DNA from: Calothrix sp. MO_167.B12
GTDB lineage: Bacteria > Cyanobacteriota > Cyanobacteriia > Cyanobacteriales > Nostocaceae
Assembly (NCBI GenBank): GCA_030066045.1
Contig: JASJCJ010000002.1
Span: forward strand, 1-64,000
DNA: 64,000 nt
Reading direction: 5' to 3'
Below the pieces are notes generated by a model. That model saw nothing but the letters and a program-made list of their open reading frames with translations, did no database searches and was not told where the DNA came from. Position 1 is the stretch's first letter, and every line of letters begins with the position of its first letter. Below, in pieces: positions 19,754 to 29,900 of the stretch. A program made the translations under genes and the position numbers.

Positions 19754-22174
19754 CTACCTACTTACTACTTCCAAGTTTAATTCTCTATTTTCCTTGTGTT
19801 TATCTGTACTTAGTAGCTCAGGTGTAATTCTCTCATTGGGCAGTAATAAATTATCTAGTATTTTATCGCGCAATTCTTTAGAAGAATAGCTCTCTGCTCT
19901 AATACATTCAAGTATTAGATAATTAGCATAAACGTAATTTTCTAAAGCCTTTGTCTCTTCATCTGTAAACATCTTATCATAACCGATATCTAAATGTTTT
20001 AACATAATTTGACGTAAGTCTTCTGTCCATTCTCGCCACTTATTAATAGAAGCATGACCACTAGGTAGAGTATCTTGTAGTTCTGCTAAATCCTTGGATA
20101 AATCTGGCAAACCGCTTTCTAGAGCTTTGTTAACAGCAAGTTTTACCTTTTCATTGATGTCAGATTTTTCACCTATTTTAAGTCGTTCTTGATTAAACTT
20201 ACTTGCTTCAATAGTTGCATTTTTATCGGCATTATTTTCTTCAGCATGAGCAACAGCTAAAGCATGAACACCAGCTAAACCTGAGATAAGAGCAGTTTTT
20301 GGAGTTGGAGGAGTAAGTTTGTTGTGTTCTTTATTAAAATTCCTCATCTCAGTTGCAAGTTGTCCAAAAGGTACTCTGTCAATTTCTATTTTATGGCTAA
20401 TGTAGAGATCCACATCTAAATCAATACTGAGATATAACGCTCTCCAAGAGCTACTTTTAACGCCAGCAGCAGTAGTCATTCCATCTAGCCATTTGAGCAT
20501 CTCTTGCAAAGCCTGACTTTCTTTGACTATATCATTAGTACACCTGAACATAATTTTGAGAAATTCATCAGCTTTATAAATTCGTTCCGTAATTAAAACA
20601 AAAACCTCCTTCCATTGAGATTCTATTAAATGTTGCTCAACAAAATTATTTAAAAAATTCGTTTCCCGATTTTCTACAATGTACTCAGCAGCAAAGTATT
20701 CTTGGAAAGTAAGATGTGAAAAAGAATAGATTCCTTTCGCTTGTTGAATAAGTAAGCCATGATTCACTTCAATTTCTGTCAAGACATCCTGAGTATCTAT
20801 GTCAAAAGTCATATTTTTAACAAACTGACTAATTTTATTTTCTAGTTCCCACTGATGCCATAATATTTTATATGGTTTTTGGCTTAATCCTTCATAGGCT
20901 ATTTCACTAAACATAGCTATTTTACGTTGTCGTGGAAGTTGAAAAGTAGATTTTCTTTCAATGCGACGACTAGCATCCCATCTCCTCAAGAAAGAGTCTA
21001 CTGCATCTGCATACAATGTATAACGATTTCTAGAAAAATCATAAATATCATTAAATGTGATACATAAAATCGTTAGTAATAATGGATTTGTTGCTAGTTC
21101 TTTAACTGATTTATTTTGTTTTAATTTTTCTAAAAATTTGCTACTAATTTCTGGCTCTCCGTGTGCTGCGAACCAATTGTATACAAAATTTTCTATCTGT
21201 TCTTCATCAAAATCTGCCGCTTCTACTTTTGCAAAATCTTTAAATATATAATCACCTCCTCTGTTACGACGAGTAATTAAAAAATGATTTTTTGGAAATG
21301 CGAGAGTGAGATTATCAATCTCTCTATAAATTTGTTTGTTATCTACTTCGATTTCATCCAATCCATCTAACATGATTAAACACTGTCCTTTTTCAAGTAG
21401 TTTACGAATAGCTTGCTCATGATGAGGAACATAATCAGTAAATTCTTTTATGATTTTATCAACCAGATGTATTTTTTCTTTATTCTCAACAAAATCTCTC
21501 AATTGAATAAAAATTGGTACAAGATTTCGTATAGATTCTTCTATATTCAAGATATTTGAATGCGTAGCTAGATATTTTAAAAACGTAGTTTTACCAGCAC
21601 CTGGTTTACCTATAATCATTAGCTTTGGGTAGTCTTTTACAGCTTCCAAAGCTGAAATATGATTTTCATTATTATAAAAGTATAAACGTTTAAAAGGAAC
21701 ATCTTTTTTCGCTTCTAAATTATGTAATAGATTTTGAATAGTTTGTTTTTTATGCCTATGAATATTTTTTAATATCTTGAAATTAACATAAATACTATTT
21801 ATGCTTACTGGCTTATCCATATCTAATATTCTCATCTGGCTACACTTGTTTTCTAAGTGTCTCCAATAAGGGTCTAGCAAATCCCCTTCAATATCAACGA
21901 TTGATTGTCTTAAAGCTTCCTTATAGCTTTTCTTGTCTAATAGTACATAACATAAATAATTGAGGTTTTTTTCCTGTATTTTTGGGGTAATTTCAGAATT
22001 AAAAAAACCTCGAATAGTTCTTTCTGCAATGAGATTAGTATTAGGAATATCTAATTGAGATTCATATACGCGATTCAATCTACTAATTAAAGAACTAGGA
22101 GAACTACCAAATTTTTCAGAATAAGCTGCTTTTAACTGCTCAAAAATTTCTTTGTCAACTTGAATTACTGCCAT
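19754..22174 (-). CDS. NACHT-domain STAND NTPase
   Basis: Walker A LMIIGKPGAGKTTFLKYLA; Walker B CLIMLDGLDEIE; NHFLITRR; FSHLTFQEYFAAEYIVE winged-helix motif. Confidence 0.92.
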   Translation of the reverse strand: MAVIQVDKEIFEQLKAAYSEKFGSSPSSLISRLNRVYESQLDIPNTNLIAERTIRGFFNSEITPKIQEKNLNYLCYVLLDKKSYKEALRQSIVDIEGDLLDPYWRHLENKCSQMRILDMDKPVSINSIYVNFKILKNIHRHKKQTIQNLLHNLEAKKDVPFKRLYFYNNENHISALEAVKDYPKLMIIGKPGAGKTTFLKYLATHSNILNIEESIRNLVPIFIQLRDFVENKEKIHLVDKIIKEFTDYVPHHEQAIRKLLEKGQCLIMLDGLDEIEVDNKQIYREIDNLTLAFPKNHFLITRRNRGGDYIFKDFAKVEAADFDEEQIENFVYNWFAAHGEPEISSKFLEKLKQNKSVKELATNPLLLTILCITFNDIYDFSRNRYTLYADAVDSFLRRWDASRRIERKSTFQLPRQRKIAMFSEIAYEGLSQKPYKILWHQWELENKISQFVKNMTFDIDTQDVLTEIEVNHGLLIQQAKGIYSFSHLTFQEYFAAEYIVENRETNFLNNFVEQHLIESQWKEVFVLITERIYKADEFLKIMFRCTNDIVKESQALQEMLKWLDGMTTAAGVKSSSWRALYLSIDLDVDLYISHKIEIDRVPFGQLATEMRNFNKEHNKLTPPTPKTALISGLAGVHALAVAHAEENNADKNATIEASKFNQERLKIGEKSDINEKVKLAVNKALESGLPDLSKDLAELQDTLPSGHASINKWREWTEDLRQIMLKHLDIGYDKMFTDEETKALENYVYANYLILECIRAESYSSKELRDKILDNLLLPNERITPELLSTDKHKENRELNLEVVSR

Positions 22175-22236
22175 TTATATGCCTTTGTCTAAAGTAACTA
22201 TTTTGAGTGCAAAAATCTGCTAAATGCTGCCTGTAT

Positions 22237-22283
22237 TACTTTGGATGAAATAATAATAGGTTATTGTTCTTTCATCCAAAGTA
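22237..22283. promoter_or_regulatory. 14-bp perfect inverted repeat upstream of the NACHT gene
   Basis: TACTTTGGATGAAA - 19 nt - TTTCATCCAAAGTA. Confidence 0.5.
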
Positions 22284-22400
22284 GGGAAAACGACATTCTT
22301 GGAAACATAGAATGTAAATTCAATATGAGAATAATCTTCTCCGGAAAATTTGTTTTTTTCTTAATAATTGAAAGAACTAACATTTTGGTTATTTTGTATT

Positions 22401-22446
22401 AATGCTGATGGTTGCCGATGAATGCCGATGAATGCCGATGAATGCC
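22401..22446. repeat. 10-bp tandem repeat (AATGCCGATG)4-5
   Basis: AATGCTGATG GTTGCCGATG AATGCCGATG AATGCCGATG AATGCC. Confidence 0.95.
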
Positions 22447-22642
22447 AGTACTCACTTTTCTACAATCTCAATATAATGATTTTTAGTGCATCACACTTTT
22501 ACCTATAATGTGCATATACTGGAAATATATTATACAGGATTAAGCATCCTAATCAACCACCAAGAAGTTAATTTATCAAGTCTTAACTAAGCAATTATCC
22601 TGGTATTGATTTTAGGTTTTGTAATTTGAGGCTAATAGTGTT

Positions 22643-25600
22643 TTGTTAAGAGATCAAAATATTTTACCTTGGCTGAAATCCATGTTAGACGAGAAGGATC
22701 AAAACAAGTTTCCCCCCGGCTTTCAACTGCAAAAACCTCTTTCGGGACATAATGCTCTTATAAGTCGAGTAGTGTGGTCACCTGATGGAAATAAGCTTGC
22801 GTCATCTTCCTTCGACAGAACTATTAAGCTTTGGGATGTAGAGACTGGCGAATGTTTCCAAACTTTGGTAGGTCACACTGGGCGAGTTAGAGAAGTTTCA
22901 TGGTCACCAAATGGTCAATTTATTGCTTCTGGTTCGGATGATAAAACTATCCGAATTTGGCAAGTAGCAACTGGCAGGCTTTACTATATAATTCCGATGA
23001 TGGGTGTATGTTTTACCATAGTCTGGTCTCCAGATTCTCAAGTACTTGCTGCTGGAGGGATGCGCGATGATTGGTCTATTCTGTTTTGGAGTATTCCGGA
23101 TAAGAAACGCTTGATTCCAGGAGGGTTAGAAGGACATTATGGACAAATTAATACTTTAGCTTTATCTTCTAATTTGATACTGGCATCAGGTTCCCACGAC
23201 AACACCATAAGACTTTGGAAAAAAGAAACTGATAAACTGATTGCTAAATCTAGAGGAATACTTAAAGGTCATTCTTCAGGTGTTTTTAGTGTGACATGGT
23301 CTCCAGATGGAAAAGTCCTGGCATCTGGCTCATATGATAGAACGATCCGGATTTGGAATCCTCAGACAGGGCAAACATTATTTGTGTTGGAAGGTCATAC
23401 TGGATCGGTTAATTGTGTTAAATTTTCTTACGATGGTAAACTCCTTGCTTCTAAATCTTCTGATGGAACGGTTCGCCTCTGGTGCTGTGACACCTGGAAA
23501 CAAGTAGCAATATTGGATGAACCGACTTTCAAATTTCTGCCTTTTGGCTTAGCTTTCCATCCTAAAGCACCAATATTAGCAACTTTAGGTGAGGGAGATA
23601 CAATCATCCGCATTTGGGAAATAGACCAGGATGTTCTTCTCAATGCCTCTCCAGTTAACTCCTATGCCCAATATACTAATGCCAAGGTGGTTCTGCTTGG
23701 TGACAGTGGTGTTGGCAAATCAGGGCTAAGTCTTGTCCTCACTGGTGAACCTTTCAAACCAACAGAATCCACCCATGGTCGTCATGTCCATAAATTTGAC
23801 ACCCAAGAAGTAGAACTAGAGGATAGTCGCCAAGAAATGCGGGAGATACTCCTGTGGGATTTAGCTGGACAACCAAATTATCGTCTGATTCATCAATTAC
23901 ATTTAAATGAATTGGCTGTGGCACTAATTGTCTTTGATGCCCGCAGTGAAACTGAACCCTTTGCTGGGGTTCATTACTGGAACCGTGCTTTACGACAAGC
24001 TTACAATCTTCAGGGTAATTCAAGAATCCCTTTGAAGAAATTCCTAGTATCAGCACGAGCGGATCGAGGTAGAATTAGCGTTAGTCGTCCTCGTATCAAT
24101 TCTTTGATTGGTGACCTTGGTTTTGATGGCTATTTTGAGACTAGTGCTAAAGAAGATTGGAAAATTTCAGAGCTAGCCGCAGCTATCCGTGAAGCAATTG
24201 ACTGGGATGCCCTGCCAAAAGTAATCTCTACGGAACTTTTTGAGAGGATTAAACGTTTCCTGATTCAGGAAAAAGAAGAAGGACGATTGCTGTCAAAAGT
24301 AGATGATCTGTATAGAGCCTTTTTGCAATCTGCTGGACAAGTTACTGCTAAGAAAAAAGAACTACCCGAACAGTTTGAGACTTGTATTGGGCGTTTAGAG
24401 TCAGGGGATTTAATTCGCAGGCTCAGTTTTGGCAACCTAATTCTGTTGCAACCCGAACTTCTGGATGCTTATGCTTCAGCAATTGTCAATGCTGCGAAAG
24501 ATCAGCCGGAGGGTTTCGGAAGTATTCCAGAAGAAGATGTTCTAGCAGGGCTGTTTCGGATGCCTAAAGATGAGCGTATCCCAGATAAAGAGCAGGAGAA
24601 ACTACTTTTGATTGCTACGGTTGAGGAACTATTAAATCGAGAAATTGCCTTACGTGAGAATACAGGTTCTTGTCAGTTACTCATCTTTCCTTCTCAGTTC
24701 ACTCGTGAATGGCCAGAAGCTCCAGATCCGGAAGGCAAAGCTGTCATTTTCGAGTTTGAGGGACCAATTTTAAATGTATATACAACCTTAGTAGTACGCC
24801 TCTCCCGGAGTGATATTTTTCAATACAAAGAGATGTGGAAGAATGCAGCACTTTTCACAGCCAGAGTGGGAGGTGATTGTGGTATATGGCTACGCCCAAT
24901 GGAAGAAGGTAAAGCAAAATTGACTCTTTTCTTCAAGCCAGAGGCCAGCGAGGAAACTCGTTTTCATTTTGAGGAATACATTCATACCCACCTCAAACGT
25001 CGAGCCTTACCAGAAAGTATAAATCGCCGTCGAATCTTTGTTTGTCATAGCTGTGATACACCAGTAAGCGAGTTACAGGCTCAGCGAAGGCGAGAGCGTG
25101 GTATGAACTGGATCAGTTGCGGTGTCTGCGATACTCCCATTTCACTTTCGGATCGTGAAGAACGTTTAAGATTGTCTAAACCCTCAATTATTCCTCAAAT
25201 AGATAAAGCTGCTGACGATAAGCGTAGAAAGGAAACTGCTGCTTCCACTGTTCAGGGTAAAATTGCTACTAAGGATTTTGATGTTTTTCTGGCTCACAAC
25301 ACTCAGGATAAATCGATAGTAAGGATAATTGCTGAATTATTGAAACAACTAGGCTTGAATCCATGGTTTGATGAAGAACAAATTCCTCCAGGACGCTGGG
25401 TTCAAGAATTTACCCAACAGGCAATTCCCCATGTAAAATCTGCTGCTATTTTCATTGGTGTTAATGGTTTGGAAGAATGGCAAGAATTATACTTACGAAC
25501 ATTGAACAGTCAAGGTGTAAAAGCCAAGATTCCTGTAATTCCTGTTTTGTTACCCGGTGTGAACGAACTTCCCGATGATTTGCATTTTCTAAAGGAATTG

Positions 25601-25678
25601 AAACCTGTATCGTTCAGAAGTATTGATGATTCTCAAGCTTTAGATGATTTAAAATGGGGCATTACAGGTCAAAGATAA
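22643..25678 (+). CDS. WD40 (7 blades) - ROC-family GTPase - COR-like/Zn-ribbon-like - TIR protein
   Basis: Seven WD repeats; VVLLGDSGVGKSGL and LLWDLAGQPNYR; CxxC pairs; C-terminal DFDVFLAHNTQDKS..NPWFDEEQIPPGRW. Start uncertain (TTG 22643 or ATG 22682). Confidence 0.9.
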   Translation: MLRDQNILPWLKSMLDEKDQNKFPPGFQLQKPLSGHNALISRVVWSPDGNKLASSSFDRTIKLWDVETGECFQTLVGHTGRVREVSWSPNGQFIASGSDDKTIRIWQVATGRLYYIIPMMGVCFTIVWSPDSQVLAAGGMRDDWSILFWSIPDKKRLIPGGLEGHYGQINTLALSSNLILASGSHDNTIRLWKKETDKLIAKSRGILKGHSSGVFSVTWSPDGKVLASGSYDRTIRIWNPQTGQTLFVLEGHTGSVNCVKFSYDGKLLASKSSDGTVRLWCCDTWKQVAILDEPTFKFLPFGLAFHPKAPILATLGEGDTIIRIWEIDQDVLLNASPVNSYAQYTNAKVVLLGDSGVGKSGLSLVLTGEPFKPTESTHGRHVHKFDTQEVELEDSRQEMREILLWDLAGQPNYRLIHQLHLNELAVALIVFDARSETEPFAGVHYWNRALRQAYNLQGNSRIPLKKFLVSARADRGRISVSRPRINSLIGDLGFDGYFETSAKEDWKISELAAAIREAIDWDALPKVISTELFERIKRFLIQEKEEGRLLSKVDDLYRAFLQSAGQVTAKKKELPEQFETCIGRLESGDLIRRLSFGNLILLQPELLDAYASAIVNAAKDQPEGFGSIPEEDVLAGLFRMPKDERIPDKEQEKLLLIATVEELLNREIALRENTGSCQLLIFPSQFTREWPEAPDPEGKAVIFEFEGPILNVYTTLVVRLSRSDIFQYKEMWKNAALFTARVGGDCGIWLRPMEEGKAKLTLFFKPEASEETRFHFEEYIHTHLKRRALPESINRRRIFVCHSCDTPVSELQAQRRRERGMNWISCGVCDTPISLSDREERLRLSKPSIIPQIDKAADDKRRKETAASTVQGKIATKDFDVFLAHNTQDKSIVRIIAELLKQLGLNPWFDEEQIPPGRWVQEFTQQAIPHVKSAAIFIGVNGLEEWQELYLRTLNSQGVKAKIPVIPVLLPGVNELPDDLHFLKELKPVSFRSIDDSQALDDLKWGITGQR

Positions 25679-25709
25679 TTTTAATAGCATAGTTTATTTC
25701 TAAATCAAC

Positions 25710-26135
25710 ATGTCAACTGATAACTTTGATGTTTTTCTGGCTCACAATAGTCTCGACAAGCCGCAAGTAGAAGTGATTAATGAGGAACTTAAACAACGTG
25801 GTCTAAAGCCTTGGTTAGACAAAGAACAAATCCCACCAGGACGCTGGTTTCAAGATGTGATCCAAAAAGCAATTCCTAATGTTAAGTCTGCTGCCATATT
25901 TATTGGTGTGAAGGGATTGGGAAAATGGCAAGCACTAGAATTACGATCTTTTATCAGTCTGTGCGTAGAAGCAGATATTCCTGTAATCCCAGTTCTACTT
26001 CCAGGAGTTGATAATATCCCAGAAAACTTGCTTTTTCTTCAAGAACTTCACTGGGTTCGCTTTTTTGAGGGAGTTGATGAAGTAGATGCATTGAATAATC
26101 TTATATGGGGCATTACTGGTGAAAAACCACGATAA
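25710..26135 (+). CDS. Stand-alone TIR domain protein
   Basis: NFDVFLAHNSLDKPQVEVINEELKQRGLKPWLDKEQIPPGRWFQD; close paralogue of the preceding C-terminal TIR. Confidence 0.9.
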   Translation: MSTDNFDVFLAHNSLDKPQVEVINEELKQRGLKPWLDKEQIPPGRWFQDVIQKAIPNVKSAAIFIGVKGLGKWQALELRSFISLCVEADIPVIPVLLPGVDNIPENLLFLQELHWVRFFEGVDEVDALNNLIWGITGEKPR

Positions 26136-26140
26136 TAAAT

Positions 26141-26419
26141 ATGCGTAGTCTTGCAAATATCAGTGCTAAGGAACGGGAAAGCAAGTTTCAAGCCTACCGC
26201 ACTATACCTACTGTTAAAGAATATTTGCTCATTGACCAAACCAACATTTATGTAGAACAGTTTTCTAAGATTGGGAATAAGCGATGGACATTGCGGGAAT
26301 ATGATGAAGAAGATGAGACAATTTCCTTAGAGTCCGTAGCTTTTGACATTTCTATGCAGGATTTGTATAACAAAGTAAAGTTTGAGATGGTTGAGTCAGA
26401 AGCTGATGGGGATAAATGA
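26141..26419 (+). pseudogene. 5'-truncated Uma2 (DUF820) family endonuclease-like ORF
   Basis: KFQAYRTIPTVKEYLLIDQTNIYVEQFSK..RWTLREYDEEDETISLESVAFDISMQDLYNKV matches the Uma2 C-terminal half only. Confidence 0.65.
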
Positions 26420-26991
26420 TAAATCAATTAGAGTTATTGCCATTATTTATCAAATCAAGTAGTAAAAATACTGATTTAAAATTCCCGAACCCATAACCCC
26501 AAAAATGATATTACATTGACTCAATCCCTGAGCCACTAATATTTTTAATTTATGAGTACATTATTAATTACTCAAACCAGAACAAAATAAGAGAATGAGA
26601 TACTAATAAACGCAATACATTGATGCCAACTTTCTCTTTATATAACAACAATATATTACCGAAATTAATTATTACATCTTTTCACATACCATACTGCTAG
26701 TGCAGTGTGGCGTAAGTAAACTGACACTTTGCACCTGTTTTCAAAACCTGTTTTTTTGAGTTTGTGCTGTTGGACTGGTTTGTTACTCCTATCCCGCCCA
26801 AAGATTACTGATTAAAAAACCGCTCCAGGCGCAGAGAACACAGAGGATAGAGAGGTTTAGAAGATAGATCATCTTACACCGAGAAGGGAGTAGTCTTTGT
26901 GAATGTGGTGCATATCAGTCAAGCAATATTGGCAGATCAAAATTGTTTTATTTTTCATATATCGGTACAGGGAATCTAGCAGGAGAAAATC

Positions 26992-29900
26992 ATGCCCAAA
27001 GCCTTTGCAACTATTGATGGTAATGAAGCAGTTGCCCGTGTCGCTTACCGCTTAAACGAAGTAGTCGCCATTTATCCCATTACCCCATCCTCACCCATGG
27101 GAGAATGGGCTGATACTTGGTCTGCAAATGGTCGTGCTAACCTCTGGGGGACTATTCCCAGTGTGATTGAGATGCAGAGTGAGGGGGGAGCCGCCGCCGC
27201 CGTCCACGGGGCATTACAAACGGGTTCTCTGACAACAACTTTCACCTCTTCCCAAGGGCTGTTGTTGATGATTCCCAACCTATACAAAATTGCTGGGGAA
27301 CTCACCAGTGCTGTCATCCATGTTGCTGCCCGTTCTCTTGCTACCCAAGCCCTATCTATTTTTGGGGATCAAAGTGATGTGATGGCAGCCCGTGCCACTG
27401 GCTTTGCTTTGCTGTGTTCTGCTTCAGTGCAGGAAAGTTTGGACTTTGCTCTGATTTCCCAAGCCGCTACCCTAAAAGCGCGGGTTCCCTTCATGCACTT
27501 TTTCGATGGTTTCCGCACTTCCCACGAAATTCAGAAGGTAGAACTGCTGCAAGATGGGGATTTACGGGCATTGATTGATGATGATACCATTCTTGCCCAC
27601 CGTGCCCGCGCTTTGACTCCCGATCGCCCTATACTTAGAGGTACAGCACAAAATCCGGATGTTCATTTCCAAGCTAGGGAAAGTGCTAACCCCTACTACA
27701 ATGCTTGTGCGGATATTGTCCAGGCAACAATGGATAAGTTTGGGGAGCAAACGGGCAGATATTACCATATTTTTGATTACCACGGGGCACCGGATGCAGA
27801 GCAGGTAATTGTCCTCATGGGTTCTGGTTGTGAAACGGTGCATGAAACGGTGGATTATCTCAACGCCCGTGGGGAAAAGGTTGGAGTTGTAAAGGTGCGT
27901 TTGTATCGCCCCTTTGATGTGGAGCGGTTTGTCGCTGCCTTACCAAAAACCACCCAGAGAATTGCAGTTTTAGATCGTACCAAGGAACCAGGTAGTATTG
28001 GCGAACCCCTGTATCTAGATGTAGTCACCGCCATCCATGAAGTCTGTAATTCCCTCACTCTCCCCCTCTCCCCATCTCTCACTCCTCTAATTATCGGTGG
28101 GCGTTATGGTATTTCCTCTAAGGAATTTACCCCGGCAATGGTACAGGCAATATTTGCCAACTTAGCCCTAGAACAACCGAAAAATCACTTTACTGTTGGT
28201 ATTAATGACGACGTTACCCATACTTCCCTCAACTTTGACTCCAACTTCTCCACAGAAGCAGATGAGGTGGTGCGGGCAATGTTCTATGGCTTGGGTTCCG
28301 ATGGTACCGTAGGGGCAAACAAAAACTCCATCAAAATTATTGGGGAAGAAACCGACAACTACGCCCAAGGGTACTTTGTCTACGATTCCAAAAAGTCGGG
28401 TTCCATGACAGTTTCCCACCTGCGTTTCGGTCCCCGTCCCATTCACTCCACCTATTTAATAGACAAAGCTAACTTTATTGGTTGCCATCAGTGGGTATTT
28501 CTAGACCGGGTAGATGTACTGAAGGCGGCTGTGCCAGGAGCAACATTCCTCTTAAATAGTCCCTATGATGTGGATACTGTTTGGGAAAATCTCCCAACCC
28601 AGGTACAACAGCAGATTATTGACAAGCACCTCAAATTTTACGTCATTGATGCCAACCAAGTTGCCAGGGATAGTGGTATGGGCAGGCGAATCAATACCAT
28701 TATGCAAGTGTGCTTCTTTGCCTTGGCAGGAGTATTGCCCCAGGAACAAGCGATCGCTAAAATTAAGCAAGCGATCGAAAAGACTTATGGTAAGAAAGGT
28801 GTGGAAGTTGTCCAGATGAACCTGAAGGCGGTGGACAATACCCTGAAAAACTTACAGAAAGTTGATGTTCCCAATACAGTCACCAATCCAAAATCCAAAA
28901 TCGACAATCCAAAATTCATCGACTCCGCCCCGGAATTTGTCCAGGATGTGCTGGGTAAAATGATGGCTTGGCAAGGGGATGACTTACCAGTGAGTGCCTT
29001 ACCTGTGGATGGTACTTATCCCACGGGTACGGCGAAATGGGAAAAACGCAGCGTCGCCCAAGAAATTCCTGTGTGGGATAGGGATGTTTGCGTTCAGTGT
29101 GGTAAATGTGTGATGGTATGTCCCCACGCCGCAATTAGGGGTAAGGCTTACCAACCCAGTGAATTAGAGCAAGCTCCCCCTACCTTTAAATCTACCAATG
29201 CCAAGGACAAGGACTTTGCCGGACAGAAGTTTACCATTCAAGTAGCCCCGGAAGATTGTACAGGCTGCGGTATCTGTGTGGATATTTGCCCTGCCAAAAA
29301 TAAGGCACAACCCAAACGCAAAGCCATTAATATGGAACCCCAGTTACCCTTGCGAGAGCAAGAGCGAGCAAACTGGGATTTCTTCCTCAATTTACCCAAT
29401 CCCGATAGACGTAACTTAAAACTGAACCAAATTCGCCAACAACAACTGCAAGAACCACTATTTGAATTTTCCGGGGCTTGCGCTGGTTGCGGCGAAACCC
29501 CATACTTAAAATTAGTCACACAACTATTTGGCGATCGCTTACTGGTTGCTAATGCTACAGGTTGTTCTTCTATTTATGGGGGTAATTTACCTACCACCCC
29601 CTGGACAAAAAATAGTGAAGGTAGGGGCCCAGCATGGTCTAATAGTTTATTTGAGGATAATGCTGAATTTGGTTTGGGTTTCCGCCTTTCTGTGGATAAA
29701 CAAGCAGAGTATGCAGGGGAACTCCTCCAGCAATTGAGTGGGGAAGTTGGGGATAATCTGGTGCAATCTCTTCTCAATACCCAACAAAGAACTGAAGCTG
29801 ATATCTGGGAACAACGGGAAAGGGTTGCTCAATTAAAGCAGCAGTTAAACAACATCAATACATCCGACAGCAATCTCCAATCCCAAATCCAAACCCTGCA

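Noticed and set aside
22401-22446. CRISPR-like array at the decamer repeats
   Set aside because: Units are contiguous 10-mers with no spacers and no cas genes nearby.
29528-29737. Several 60-90 aa ORFs within nifJ on both strands
   Set aside because: All overlap the strongly supported NifJ frame.
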